Origin: CAVPJW01 sp963705525
Lineage (GTDB): Bacteria > Acidobacteriota > Vicinamibacteria > Vicinamibacterales > CAVPJW01
DNA: 64,000 bases
Reading direction: 5' to 3'
NCBI GenBank assembly: GCA_963705525.1
Contig: CAVPJW010000007.1
Coordinates: 62,001-126,000, forward strand
The translations under genes and the position numbers were made by a program. The notes below the pieces were generated by a model, which was not told the DNA's origin, ran no database searches, and saw only the letters and a list, made by a program, of their open reading frames with translations. Each line of letters begins with the position of its first letter. The first letter of the stretch is position 1. This document shows, piece by piece, positions 9,848-16,850 of the stretch.

Positions 9848-10560
9848 GGGGAGCGCCTGCCAAGGTCCACGGGCGTGAACCGGACGGCGACAACGGTCGT
9901 CTGTCCGGCGCGGACGTCAACAGTCACGTCGCGGGTCAGCCCTCCGGATGGCTGGCGCACACTGAGCGTGTGCGGGCCGACGGGCACGCGCTCGATGCGA
10001 AAGCTGCCGTCCGACTGCGTCACGGCGAACGCATCGTGATCGAAGACATACACCCACGCGGCCATCCACGGATGGATATCGCACGACAATTCAACCGGGC
10101 GACTGGTCGCCGCCGCGCCGAATCGGTGAATCAGAGGCCCGACGGTCCCCGTTGCGGTGTTCACACTGAACGTGTTCGCAGGGCTCGCCCCGCGCGCGCG
10201 CACGTTGTGGTTGGCCGAGTCCTCGCTCGTGAATCGAACGGTCTGCCCCACACGAACCGCCAGCACCTGCGGCTCGAAGATGAAATGGCGCTGGTTCATC
10301 GATGCGGCGACGAGTGGAACGGCACCGGACGGGAGGGCATCGGCGACAAAGACCATCGCGTACTGCAATCCCCCGTTCGGATCGACGTACAAAACCGGTT
10401 GAGATCCGCCATCCTGGACCACGATGACCGGTGGTGGCGGAGCGCCGTCAAACGTGACGCGGCCTTCCACGGTCCCATTTTCGATGCTGGCTGACGGTGG
10501 ACCCGCCGGAAGAAACACTGACAGCGCAAACGCTGCGACAAGAGCGGAGCGTGACCTCAC
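9844..10560 (-). CDS. Secreted cupredoxin-like protein with carboxypeptidase-regulatory-like domain
   Basis: 238 aa with a signal peptide ending near PPSAS; the start is a GTG. The central part is a plastocyanin-like fold with a type 1 copper site: His118 in ANHNV, then Cys160, His163 and Met166 in CDIHPWM. The C-terminus (SDGSFRIERVPVGPHTLSV) is a small beta-sandwich of the carboxypeptidase-regulatory-like type. It probably acts as a periplasmic electron carrier or copper binder. Its stop overlaps the chrA start (ATGA). The GTG start abuts the 8-bp array that fills the spacer to the upstream metallophosphoesterase gene. Confidence 0.82.
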   Translation of the reverse strand: MRSRSALVAAFALSVFLPAGPPSASIENGTVEGRVTFDGAPPPPVIVVQDGGSQPVLYVDPNGGLQYAMVFVADALPSGAVPLVAASMNQRHFIFEPQVLAVRVGQTVRFTSEDSANHNVRARGASPANTFSVNTATGTVGPLIHRFGAAATSRPVELSCDIHPWMAAWVYVFDHDAFAVTQSDGSFRIERVPVGPHTLSVRQPSGGLTRDVTVDVRAGQTTVVAVRFTPVDLGRRSP

Positions 10561-10611
10561 CCTTTGACTCTGTGACCCTTGGACTCTGTGACTCTGCGAC
10601 TCTTCGACCTA
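10561..10611. repeat. Exact 8-bp array, GACTCTGT type, filling a gene spacer
   Basis: GACYC/GACCT cores start at 10566, 10574, 10582, 10590, 10598 and 10606, an unbroken 8-bp step over six units. The array occupies the entire spacer between two minus-strand genes and its last unit includes the upstream gene's stop codon (10609-10611). Confidence 0.85.
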
Positions 10612-12927
10612 CTTCATCGGCACGACCCATTCGACGGCCGCTCCGCCCGTGACGCCAGCCGCGCGAAGACTATCCGACGATGCGACGTCGCTCCAGGTCA
10701 GCCGTCCGTGGACGCCGTAGGGAATCAGTCGCACGCGATTGAGCGACCGCTCGACCTTGACCTCCACGAAGCTCTGGAAGAATGGCGCCACGTTGTAATC
10801 GAACGCCGCGGAGAGCCACTCGGCAGTAAACGGCCACGCGGCGAAGTATTTCGTCCACCACCACGCCGGCCGCTTCCACCACGGTGTCTGGTTTTCGATC
10901 TTCTCCGTCACCGTGGCACGGTTCGGGTAGTACGCCCAGTCGGCCGTCGGCACACGCGCCGGCCAGGACAGCGACGTGCCGAAGCTCAGATACGCGCCCC
11001 CTCCACCGTTCACGAAATAATGCACCGTCGTCGACGGTGACGAGCCAGGTTCGCTGTAGTACTCGAGGTCGTGCGTGTCCCCAGCCATGTCGATGGTCAC
11101 GCCGTGATTGAGCAGGACCTCCTTGAGGCGCGTGAAATCTTCATCGTCAACCGTCACGTCGTGGCCCCCGGCGAAAAAGGGGTGGCCGACAACGGCCATG
11201 ATCGTCTTGCCGGCGGCGCGGGTCAGCGCCGCGTCGAGCCACGCCGCCTGCGCATCGTCGATCCTTCTGAGGATGCCGGTGTCGATCGCGACGAGCGCGA
11301 AGCGATCCGTCTGGATCTCGAAGAACGGCGCGCGCTGGAAACCGGTCGGCACGCGGTAATCGCGCCGCAGTTGCCCGGCGGTTCGCACGAGCTCGTCAAT
11401 GCGGCGGTCCGTGGTGCTCGTCACCCGCAGATCCGCTTCAGCCCTCGCGCGGATGCTCGCGCGCGCGGCATCGGCTTGGAGGAACGTCGCACAGAAAGCC
11501 TCGAGCGCGTCGTACCAGTCGTGGTTGCCTGGAATGGCGTAGACGGGGCGGGTGACACCTTTGAACGGCAGCCAGAATTTCGCTTCGTAGTCCTTCATCG
11601 CGCCCACCGGGTAGACGACGTCGGACGAGATGACGACGAAACGTACGTCGGGCGAGTCGGCCACCGCGAGGAGTTGATCGCGCAGCACGTGCTGGGACGC
11701 GTCGCCTTCGCCGGTGTCGCCGATCACGATGAATGAGAAGTCGCCGGTATCGACACCATCCGGCTGGACGGCAAACGTCGAGGGCGTTGCCCGACCACCT
11801 TCCGACGCGAGCACGGCTTCGACCATCGCCTCGCGCCACGTGTCGGTTCGCTGCTCCGCCCAGGAGTTCCACATTCCGGCGGCCCAGTTCTCGGTGTCGA
11901 AGTACCAGCTCATGCCCCACACCGGAACGGTGGCGGCCAGAATCGCGGCGATTGGCAGTCCCGTCTGGAGTCCCCTCTCGAGCGCCGCCGGAATCGAATA
12001 GCGGATCGCGCGCATCCGGATGGCGGTCGTGAGTCTCCAGGTGAGCCACACTCCCATCAGCCGGGTGATCCAGGTCTGGTCCTTCGACTGGGCGTTCGGG
12101 AGATACCACCGCCACGCGCGCCGCTCGATCCAGCGCGTCGGTTTGCGCCACAGGATGTAGGCCGGATTGATCACGAGGAGCGTGATGAGGACGGCGATGA
12201 GCATGTCGCCCAGCACGGCGACGGCGGGCGCGACGAGACCGAGCAGCGTGCCATCGGTGGTCATTCTCCCGGCGTGAATGGCGAAGAGCGTCGCGATGAA
12301 GGCCAGCGTCCAACCGCGGTCGATGGGCACGCGCGACCGCTCACCAGCTTCGATCTCGCCGGCGAGCGCGGCGCCGCCAGGCAGATCGCTCAGGCCGAGC
12401 TCGCTGGCGACGGCGTCGTCCGCTTCAGCCGTGCTGTAGACCGGCGCCACCATGATGTTCCAGGCGATGCCGAAGATTCGGAGCGCGCCGGCGATGGTGA
12501 CGACCCAGGCCAGGACCCAGCCGCGGGCCATGAGCAGTAACAAGACGACGGCGAAATTCCCGAGGGCCGCGGTCGCCGTGACAGTTCGTTCGCCTCGATC
12601 GGTTCTGAAGAGACCGATGACGTATCGCACCGCGTCTATCGCAAACCATCCGGCCACGAGGAGACGGAGCGCCTGCGAAGCGACGAAGGGCGCGTTGATG
12701 AGGAAGAGCGCGATCGCCATGCTGATGATCGCGCCCACGGTCGCCTGACGGCGGGCGGCCGCCGTCGATCGGCGCAGAGCGTGCAGCATCTCGATGCCGG
12801 CCGCGATGGCAAGCAGCCAGCCGACGCGGGATGCGGGGAATTCAGAGCGGGTGAAGGGGGTCAGGATGGCAAGGAGCCCGAGCCCCAGGGTGACGAGGGA
12901 AAGCCCTGTGAGTCGGACTCCTTGCAC
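10609..12927 (-). CDS. Multi-pass membrane protein with C-terminal metallophosphoesterase domain
   Basis: 772 aa from a GTG. Residues 1-165 hold about six membrane segments resembling HdeD/DUF308 proteins. Further segments lie at about 205-260 and 320-340. A calcineurin-like phosphoesterase domain follows: GDTGEGD (403-409), SSDVVYP (434-440), GNHDWYD (467-473), GHPFF and GDTHDLEYY. The second motif has Ser-Asp instead of the usual Gly-Asp. The domain resembles that of the left-edge gene, so the two are paralogous in their catalytic part but have the membrane part at opposite ends. Substrate unknown. It is separated from the downstream cupredoxin gene only by the 8-bp array. Confidence 0.82.
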   Translation of the reverse strand: MQGVRLTGLSLVTLGLGLLAILTPFTRSEFPASRVGWLLAIAAGIEMLHALRRSTAAARRQATVGAIISMAIALFLINAPFVASQALRLLVAGWFAIDAVRYVIGLFRTDRGERTVTATAALGNFAVVLLLLMARGWVLAWVVTIAGALRIFGIAWNIMVAPVYSTAEADDAVASELGLSDLPGGAALAGEIEAGERSRVPIDRGWTLAFIATLFAIHAGRMTTDGTLLGLVAPAVAVLGDMLIAVLITLLVINPAYILWRKPTRWIERRAWRWYLPNAQSKDQTWITRLMGVWLTWRLTTAIRMRAIRYSIPAALERGLQTGLPIAAILAATVPVWGMSWYFDTENWAAGMWNSWAEQRTDTWREAMVEAVLASEGGRATPSTFAVQPDGVDTGDFSFIVIGDTGEGDASQHVLRDQLLAVADSPDVRFVVISSDVVYPVGAMKDYEAKFWLPFKGVTRPVYAIPGNHDWYDALEAFCATFLQADAARASIRARAEADLRVTSTTDRRIDELVRTAGQLRRDYRVPTGFQRAPFFEIQTDRFALVAIDTGILRRIDDAQAAWLDAALTRAAGKTIMAVVGHPFFAGGHDVTVDDEDFTRLKEVLLNHGVTIDMAGDTHDLEYYSEPGSSPSTTVHYFVNGGGGAYLSFGTSLSWPARVPTADWAYYPNRATVTEKIENQTPWWKRPAWWWTKYFAAWPFTAEWLSAAFDYNVAPFFQSFVEVKVERSLNRVRLIPYGVHGRLTWSDVASSDSLRAAGVTGGAAVEWVVPMK

Positions 12928-12974
12928 GGGCGGTATTCTGTCGCTTCAGAGATCCAACGGCAAGGTGCGATTCG

Positions 12975-13718
12975 CTAGAAGCTGGCGCGCACGCCGACGA
13001 GGAACGGAAGGGTCCAGCGCGAGCTCTTGTCGTTGATCGTCTCGAGCCCAGTGCCGGCGAGACCGTCGACAGGAGACATCCCGCTCACCCATCGCAAACC
13101 AATCTGGCTGAACAGCCCGACCTGGTCCGCCATCTGCCACAAGAGGCCAACATTTCCTCCGAACGTGAATGCGGCCGTGCGATCGTAGAAGTCCGTGGCA
13201 TTCCCCGATAGATTCGCGCGGGGCGCCACCAGCACGACGTCGGTTTCATCGATGAAGGCAATGCCGATTGTGCCCTCGCCGTACGCGCGAAGCGTCGGGC
13301 GGATATCTGCATAGCGCCGGATGCCCCCGTCGAGCCCGAAGCTCTGGTAGTCGGCATACTGTCCATAGAGGTTCGACACGCCAATGTCGCCCATGCGAGT
13401 GAGGTCCGCATCGAGCGATTGCAGCGTGAACGTCGCTCGCACCTCTGTCACGTCATCGATCATGTAGCCCCCGCCGAAGCGGATATGAAGGCCGGTGCCG
13501 TAGACATCTTCGTAGCGATTCTTGAGAATGACCACCGCCTGGTTATTGATGCTACCGACGCCGCTCGAATTGATGTTGCCGCTGACGCTGTTGTCCCAGC
13601 CGATTCCGAATTCGACGCTCCACGGGTGGTCGGAGGCCGACGATTGCGCATACGATGTCGACGCGGCACCGACCAACCCCGCCACCATCAAAGCGCGGAG
13701 GAAACCCTGGTTCTTCAT
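12975..13718 (-). CDS. Outer-membrane beta-barrel protein
   Basis: 247 aa; AGGGAG precedes the ATG at 13718. A signal peptide ends at TSYAQ. The mature part alternates polar and aromatic residues in short strands (WSVEFGIGWDNSVSG, GLHIRFGGGYMIDD, AAFTFGGNVGLLWQ) and ends in Phe (FLVGVRASF). This is the terminal signature recognised by the BAM complex. About eight to ten strands are likely. No specific porin or enzyme family is recognised. It lies 47 bp upstream of the membrane metallophosphoesterase gene on the same strand and may head that run. Confidence 0.78.
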   Translation of the reverse strand: MKNQGFLRALMVAGLVGAASTSYAQSSASDHPWSVEFGIGWDNSVSGNINSSGVGSINNQAVVILKNRYEDVYGTGLHIRFGGGYMIDDVTEVRATFTLQSLDADLTRMGDIGVSNLYGQYADYQSFGLDGGIRRYADIRPTLRAYGEGTIGIAFIDETDVVLVAPRANLSGNATDFYDRTAAFTFGGNVGLLWQMADQVGLFSQIGLRWVSGMSPVDGLAGTGLETINDKSSRWTLPFLVGVRASF

Positions 13719-13845
13719 GCATGTTCTCCCTGAAACGAGGCGCTCTTTGACGCAGCCGCCCCATGTCCGACGACGCGACGGCTGCTTGGCCTCTTGACCA
13801 ACTATATGACGCCCAAGATCTTCCCCGGCGTTACACCTTAGTACT

Positions 13846-13941
13846 ATGACGCCCGCCTACGAAGGCGATGCACATCAGCCCAAGATCGTCGCCAGGGATC
13901 AGTGGTACGCGGCCCCGGCCCAACCTAAGCGGCCTGAATAA
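13846..13941 (+). pseudogene. C-terminal remnant of an MscS-type channel gene
   Basis: A 31-codon frame reads MTPAYEGD, then PKIV, then WYAAPA and a stop. These blocks match, in order and spacing, the last 30 or so residues of the MscS-family channel encoded at 22643-24295 (MTPAYEGD, PKIV, WYAAPA). Nothing upstream resembles the channel, so only the tail survives. A still shorter copy precedes it at about 13805-13840, reading MTPKIFPGVTP and a stop, as if the segment between MTP and PKI had been lost. The stop codon touches the start of the 9-bp array. Confidence 0.7.
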
Positions 13942-13983
13942 CGAGGTCCTCGGAGTCCTTAAGGTTCCTACGGTTCTATCGCA
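13942..13983. repeat. Exact 9-bp array, GTCCT/GTTCC type
   Basis: Cores start at 13946, 13955, 13964 and 13973, an exact 9-bp step. The array lies between the MscS remnant stop (13941) and the stop codon of the truncated transporter (13984-13986). Confidence 0.78.
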
Positions 13984-14529
13984 TCACTTCTCGGGCTTCT
14001 GAGCCACGAGGCGGCGACGCTGCAGCACTTGGTAAGGAATGCCGATGAGCAGATTGACCAGCAGATACAAAAGAATGGCGGCCGCGAGCGGCAGCAAGGC
14101 CGCAACCAGCACGACCTTCGCGATAACCCACGGCGAAATGTTCATGGATCGCACCAGGTAGCGGCTCAGGATCTCAATGGACAGCGGTACGGTCACGACC
14201 GAGAGCACGCCGGCGATGGCCATGAGCCCGAGCCCATAGGACGCGTGACCGCCTGCCTTCTGCTGCCTCACCGGCAGGAGAGGTGGAATCGGCGAAATGG
14301 CCAGCGCTATGAGTGCGATCTCCACCGGTCGACGGAATTCGAAGGCCCTGGCCATCACAACCGCACATATCGGCATGATCACGAACAACGCCACGAACGA
14401 GCGGACGAGGAGCGATGGACGCCTTAGGAGGTACAACACGTCGTCAATGATCGCCTGGAGACCCAGTTCAAAGACAGTGAGCAGGATGCTGCACTGCAAC
14501 GCCAGCACGATCGATTGCTGTAGGGTCAT
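13984..14529 (-). CDS. Truncated BASS-type (bile acid:Na+ symporter-like) membrane protein
   Basis: 181 aa, while intact relatives are about 300 aa. The N-terminal 150 residues match the BASS/sodium-dependent transporter family (FELGLQAIIDDVLYLLRRPS, ISPIPPLLPVRQQKAGGHAS, IAKVVLVAALLPLAA). After LPLAA the sequence departs from the family and ends in LLYLLVNLLIGIPYQ plus a basic tail. This looks like a truncation joined in frame to unrelated sequence. Only about five membrane segments remain, so transport activity is doubtful. It sits between two gene remnants. Confidence 0.65.
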   Translation of the reverse strand: MTLQQSIVLALQCSILLTVFELGLQAIIDDVLYLLRRPSLLVRSFVALFVIMPICAVVMARAFEFRRPVEIALIALAISPIPPLLPVRQQKAGGHASYGLGLMAIAGVLSVVTVPLSIEILSRYLVRSMNISPWVIAKVVLVAALLPLAAAILLYLLVNLLIGIPYQVLQRRRLVAQKPEK

Positions 14530-14552
14530 TGGTGAGGCCCAAGATCCACGCC

Positions 14553-14711
14553 TTACTCATCTTGCGCTTCGACTCTACTGCCATCCGGGATGGCCTTCGA
14601 CGCAGCATCGTCATCGCGCTCATTCTGATCGGCGCAGGCGACGGCGAATTTCACCACAGCCTCGTCGAACCATCCGCTCTTGCCGCGGTTACGCTCATCG
14701 GCCGCGTCGCT
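14553..14711 (-). pseudogene. C-terminal remnant of a DUF2252 gene
   Basis: On the minus strand a frame ends at the TAA (14555-14553) and reads GWFDEAVVKFAVACADQNER, followed by about 20 residues. The FDEA...FAVA.ADQNERD pattern is the C-terminus of DUF2252 proteins. A stop lies in the same frame about 50 codons upstream, and no further DUF2252 homology is seen. Another 48-codon stretch in a different frame (about 14710-14855, minus) looks mildly coding but is not recognised. The rest of the 14530-14921 spacer carries only the promoter region of the next gene. Confidence 0.6.
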
Positions 14712-14921
14712 CCAGGTGACCTTTCACCGCCGATAGCGGACCACGCCAGCTTTCCGGCCAGACGCCGTGAGCCTGCCAGAGCGTGCTCTGGGACGACGGC
14801 ACACACAACGTCGGTATCGCCAGTTTCACCGGGCCGCCAATCATTTGATGACCATGCGGCAACGGGTATGAGATCGTGGGCTACAATAGCCGCGCTTCAG
14901 CCGCTACGAAGGAGGTAGAGG

Positions 14922-16829
14922 ATGTCACGGCACCGGTCGTTTACGCGAGCGCGCGGGGCAGCGTGCGCTCTAGTCTTTGCGGCGGTCTTCGTGCTGTTCG
15001 GGCGCCTCCAGGCCAGTCGCGACACCCAGGCTCAACAGACGCCCGCAAAGCTGGGCGGCGCCTATGCCGTGCTGGGTGCCCGCCGCCAGCAGCTGATCAA
15101 CGACTGGGTCGAGCGGTTCACGCGTGTGACCGGAAAAAAAGTCGAACCCGCGGAGCTGTACGACTCGCTGCTCAAACTGTCGACGAAGACTACCTTCGAA
15201 GCCGTCACCAACGCGCTGATAACGACATCTCTGACCGAATCATCGGGCCAGAAGTTCGGCGATGGCCTGGATCTCATCGAGCGCCTGGAAACCGTCAAGG
15301 GCCAGGTGATCGGTGCCGCCGGTGATCGCCAGTTCCGCATCTACGTCCTGCTGAAGGAAACCGCGATCGACATGCTCGAACGGTCGCAGGAGTTCAAACG
15401 CGGAGTCGACAACTCCTTCTATCACAGCGGCTATCCGATCAGTTACCGCCAGCAGGGGGGGGCGCCCTCGATTCAGTTCTCAATCGCGACAAACAAGCGG
15501 AACGCCGACATCGACGTGGACTATCGATCGCCGATCTTCCCCGGATCGATGTTCAACGGGCACTTGACGGCCGCCAACTCGGACGTGCGGGCCGGGAACA
15601 ATTACGATCGGTACCTGAATCGATGGTCCGGCCTTCAGAACTGGTGGCACAGCTTCTTTGGCGTTCGCGTCGAGCAAAGTTCCCAGGAGAACGAAGCCGG
15701 CATAGTGCCCGGGAAACCTCGCGCCGGCAACAAGAATATCGACTCCATGATGCACGACTTCCTCACCGCCTGGCTCCTCGATGGCGACCTTCCGGGCGCC
15801 CTAAGCTACGTCTCGGATCGGGCGTACGCATGTCTGGCCGAGGACGGCGACGATCCCATGACTTTCGACAGGGGAATGGCACCCATCGAACTGGCGCTTC
15901 GCCTGAAGGCAAGTCACGAGGCCCTCGGCAAACGCGAATCCCTCGAAGGCCTGGTAATCCCGGTCCGCCTTCCCAATCTCGCGCTCACACTGGTTCGACA
16001 TTCGTACCGGTCGCAGTTCGTCATCTACTCCGTCCCCGACGATATTGCGGCCAGGTTCGATTGTGAAAGCAGGCTGGCGCTCGGGGACCCGACGAAGATC
16101 CCGCGAGCCTACGGCAATTACTTCGGCGCGACCTTCTACATCAAGTCGCAGAAAGAGAACGGCAAGGACTACACGATGGCGCTCTTATGGGCTCGCGAGA
16201 ACAGCTACTGGAAGATCGTGTCGTGGCAATCCGAACCTCAGGAGAGCGATGACACGCCGGCACCGCCCGATCTTGGCGCAACGGAAGTCGCCAGCGTCAG
16301 GGTGCCTGCCGAGCCGGGCCTGGCGGACGCGGCCAAAGATTTCCTGGAGAGCTGGCTGATTCGAAAGGACTACACGGCGGCATTCCGCTACGTGTCGCCC
16401 GCGAGCTACGCGTGCTACAACCTCGCCAAGAGCCCCGAAGCGCCGGCCGCCGCGACCGACGAAGAGGCTGGCAAACAGATCCGGGCGAGCCTTGAGCGCG
16501 CAGGAGATGGTGTCGGCACTCAGAAGAGCCTCGACGGATTGATCGAGAGCCTGCCATCGTTACATCCTGCCGTTCGATTGCTCGAACACCCGTACTCGGG
16601 CTCATTCGCCCTGACGAGCCTGCCGAATGCGCTCGCCCAGGCGGTCGATTGCGCGGCCCGGGCACGAGGCGAAGAGTTCAAGGGCGACATCCCGCTCGAG
16701 TACGGCGGCGATTACGGAATGACCTTTCGGTTCAAGACGCTGAGCGGCTACGCGCCGGTTTTACGCACGATGTGGGTCAAAGAGAATGGCGCCTGGCGCA
16801 TCACGGCCTACGGAATCGAAGCGCCTTAG
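14922..16829 (+). CDS. Secreted protein of unknown function with a duplicated C-terminal domain
   Basis: 635 aa; a strong AAGGAGG lies ten bases before the ATG, and a TACAAT box lies about 40 bases upstream. The N-terminus is a long signal peptide (ALVFAAVFVLFGRLQA). Residues 45-280 match no family I know. Two similar segments follow. The first starts DFLTAWLLDGDLPGALSYVS and then YACLAEDG; the second, about 180 residues later, starts DFLESWLIRKDYTAAFRYVS and then YACYNL. Each is followed by an SLEGLV/SLDGLI segment and ends in a W(A/V)(R/K)EN..W(K/R)I strand. The pattern suggests two NTF2-like or similar domains made by duplication. It is probably periplasmic. It is convergent with the patatin gene, with 17 bp between stops. 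Confidence 0.72.
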   Translation: MSRHRSFTRARGAACALVFAAVFVLFGRLQASRDTQAQQTPAKLGGAYAVLGARRQQLINDWVERFTRVTGKKVEPAELYDSLLKLSTKTTFEAVTNALITTSLTESSGQKFGDGLDLIERLETVKGQVIGAAGDRQFRIYVLLKETAIDMLERSQEFKRGVDNSFYHSGYPISYRQQGGAPSIQFSIATNKRNADIDVDYRSPIFPGSMFNGHLTAANSDVRAGNNYDRYLNRWSGLQNWWHSFFGVRVEQSSQENEAGIVPGKPRAGNKNIDSMMHDFLTAWLLDGDLPGALSYVSDRAYACLAEDGDDPMTFDRGMAPIELALRLKASHEALGKRESLEGLVIPVRLPNLALTLVRHSYRSQFVIYSVPDDIAARFDCESRLALGDPTKIPRAYGNYFGATFYIKSQKENGKDYTMALLWARENSYWKIVSWQSEPQESDDTPAPPDLGATEVASVRVPAEPGLADAAKDFLESWLIRKDYTAAFRYVSPASYACYNLAKSPEAPAAATDEEAGKQIRASLERAGDGVGTQKSLDGLIESLPSLHPAVRLLEHPYSGSFALTSLPNALAQAVDCAARARGEEFKGDIPLEYGGDYGMTFRFKTLSGYAPVLRTMWVKENGAWRITAYGIEAP

Positions 16830-16850
16830 GACCCGTAGGACCTTCCCTAC
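16828..16850. repeat. Two-and-a-half-unit 9-bp array, AGGAC type
   Basis: AGGAC starts at 16828 and 16837 and is followed by CTACGG. The elements overlap both convergent stop codons (16827-16829 plus strand, 16847-16849 minus strand). It is short and would not be notable without the other spacer arrays. Confidence 0.5.
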
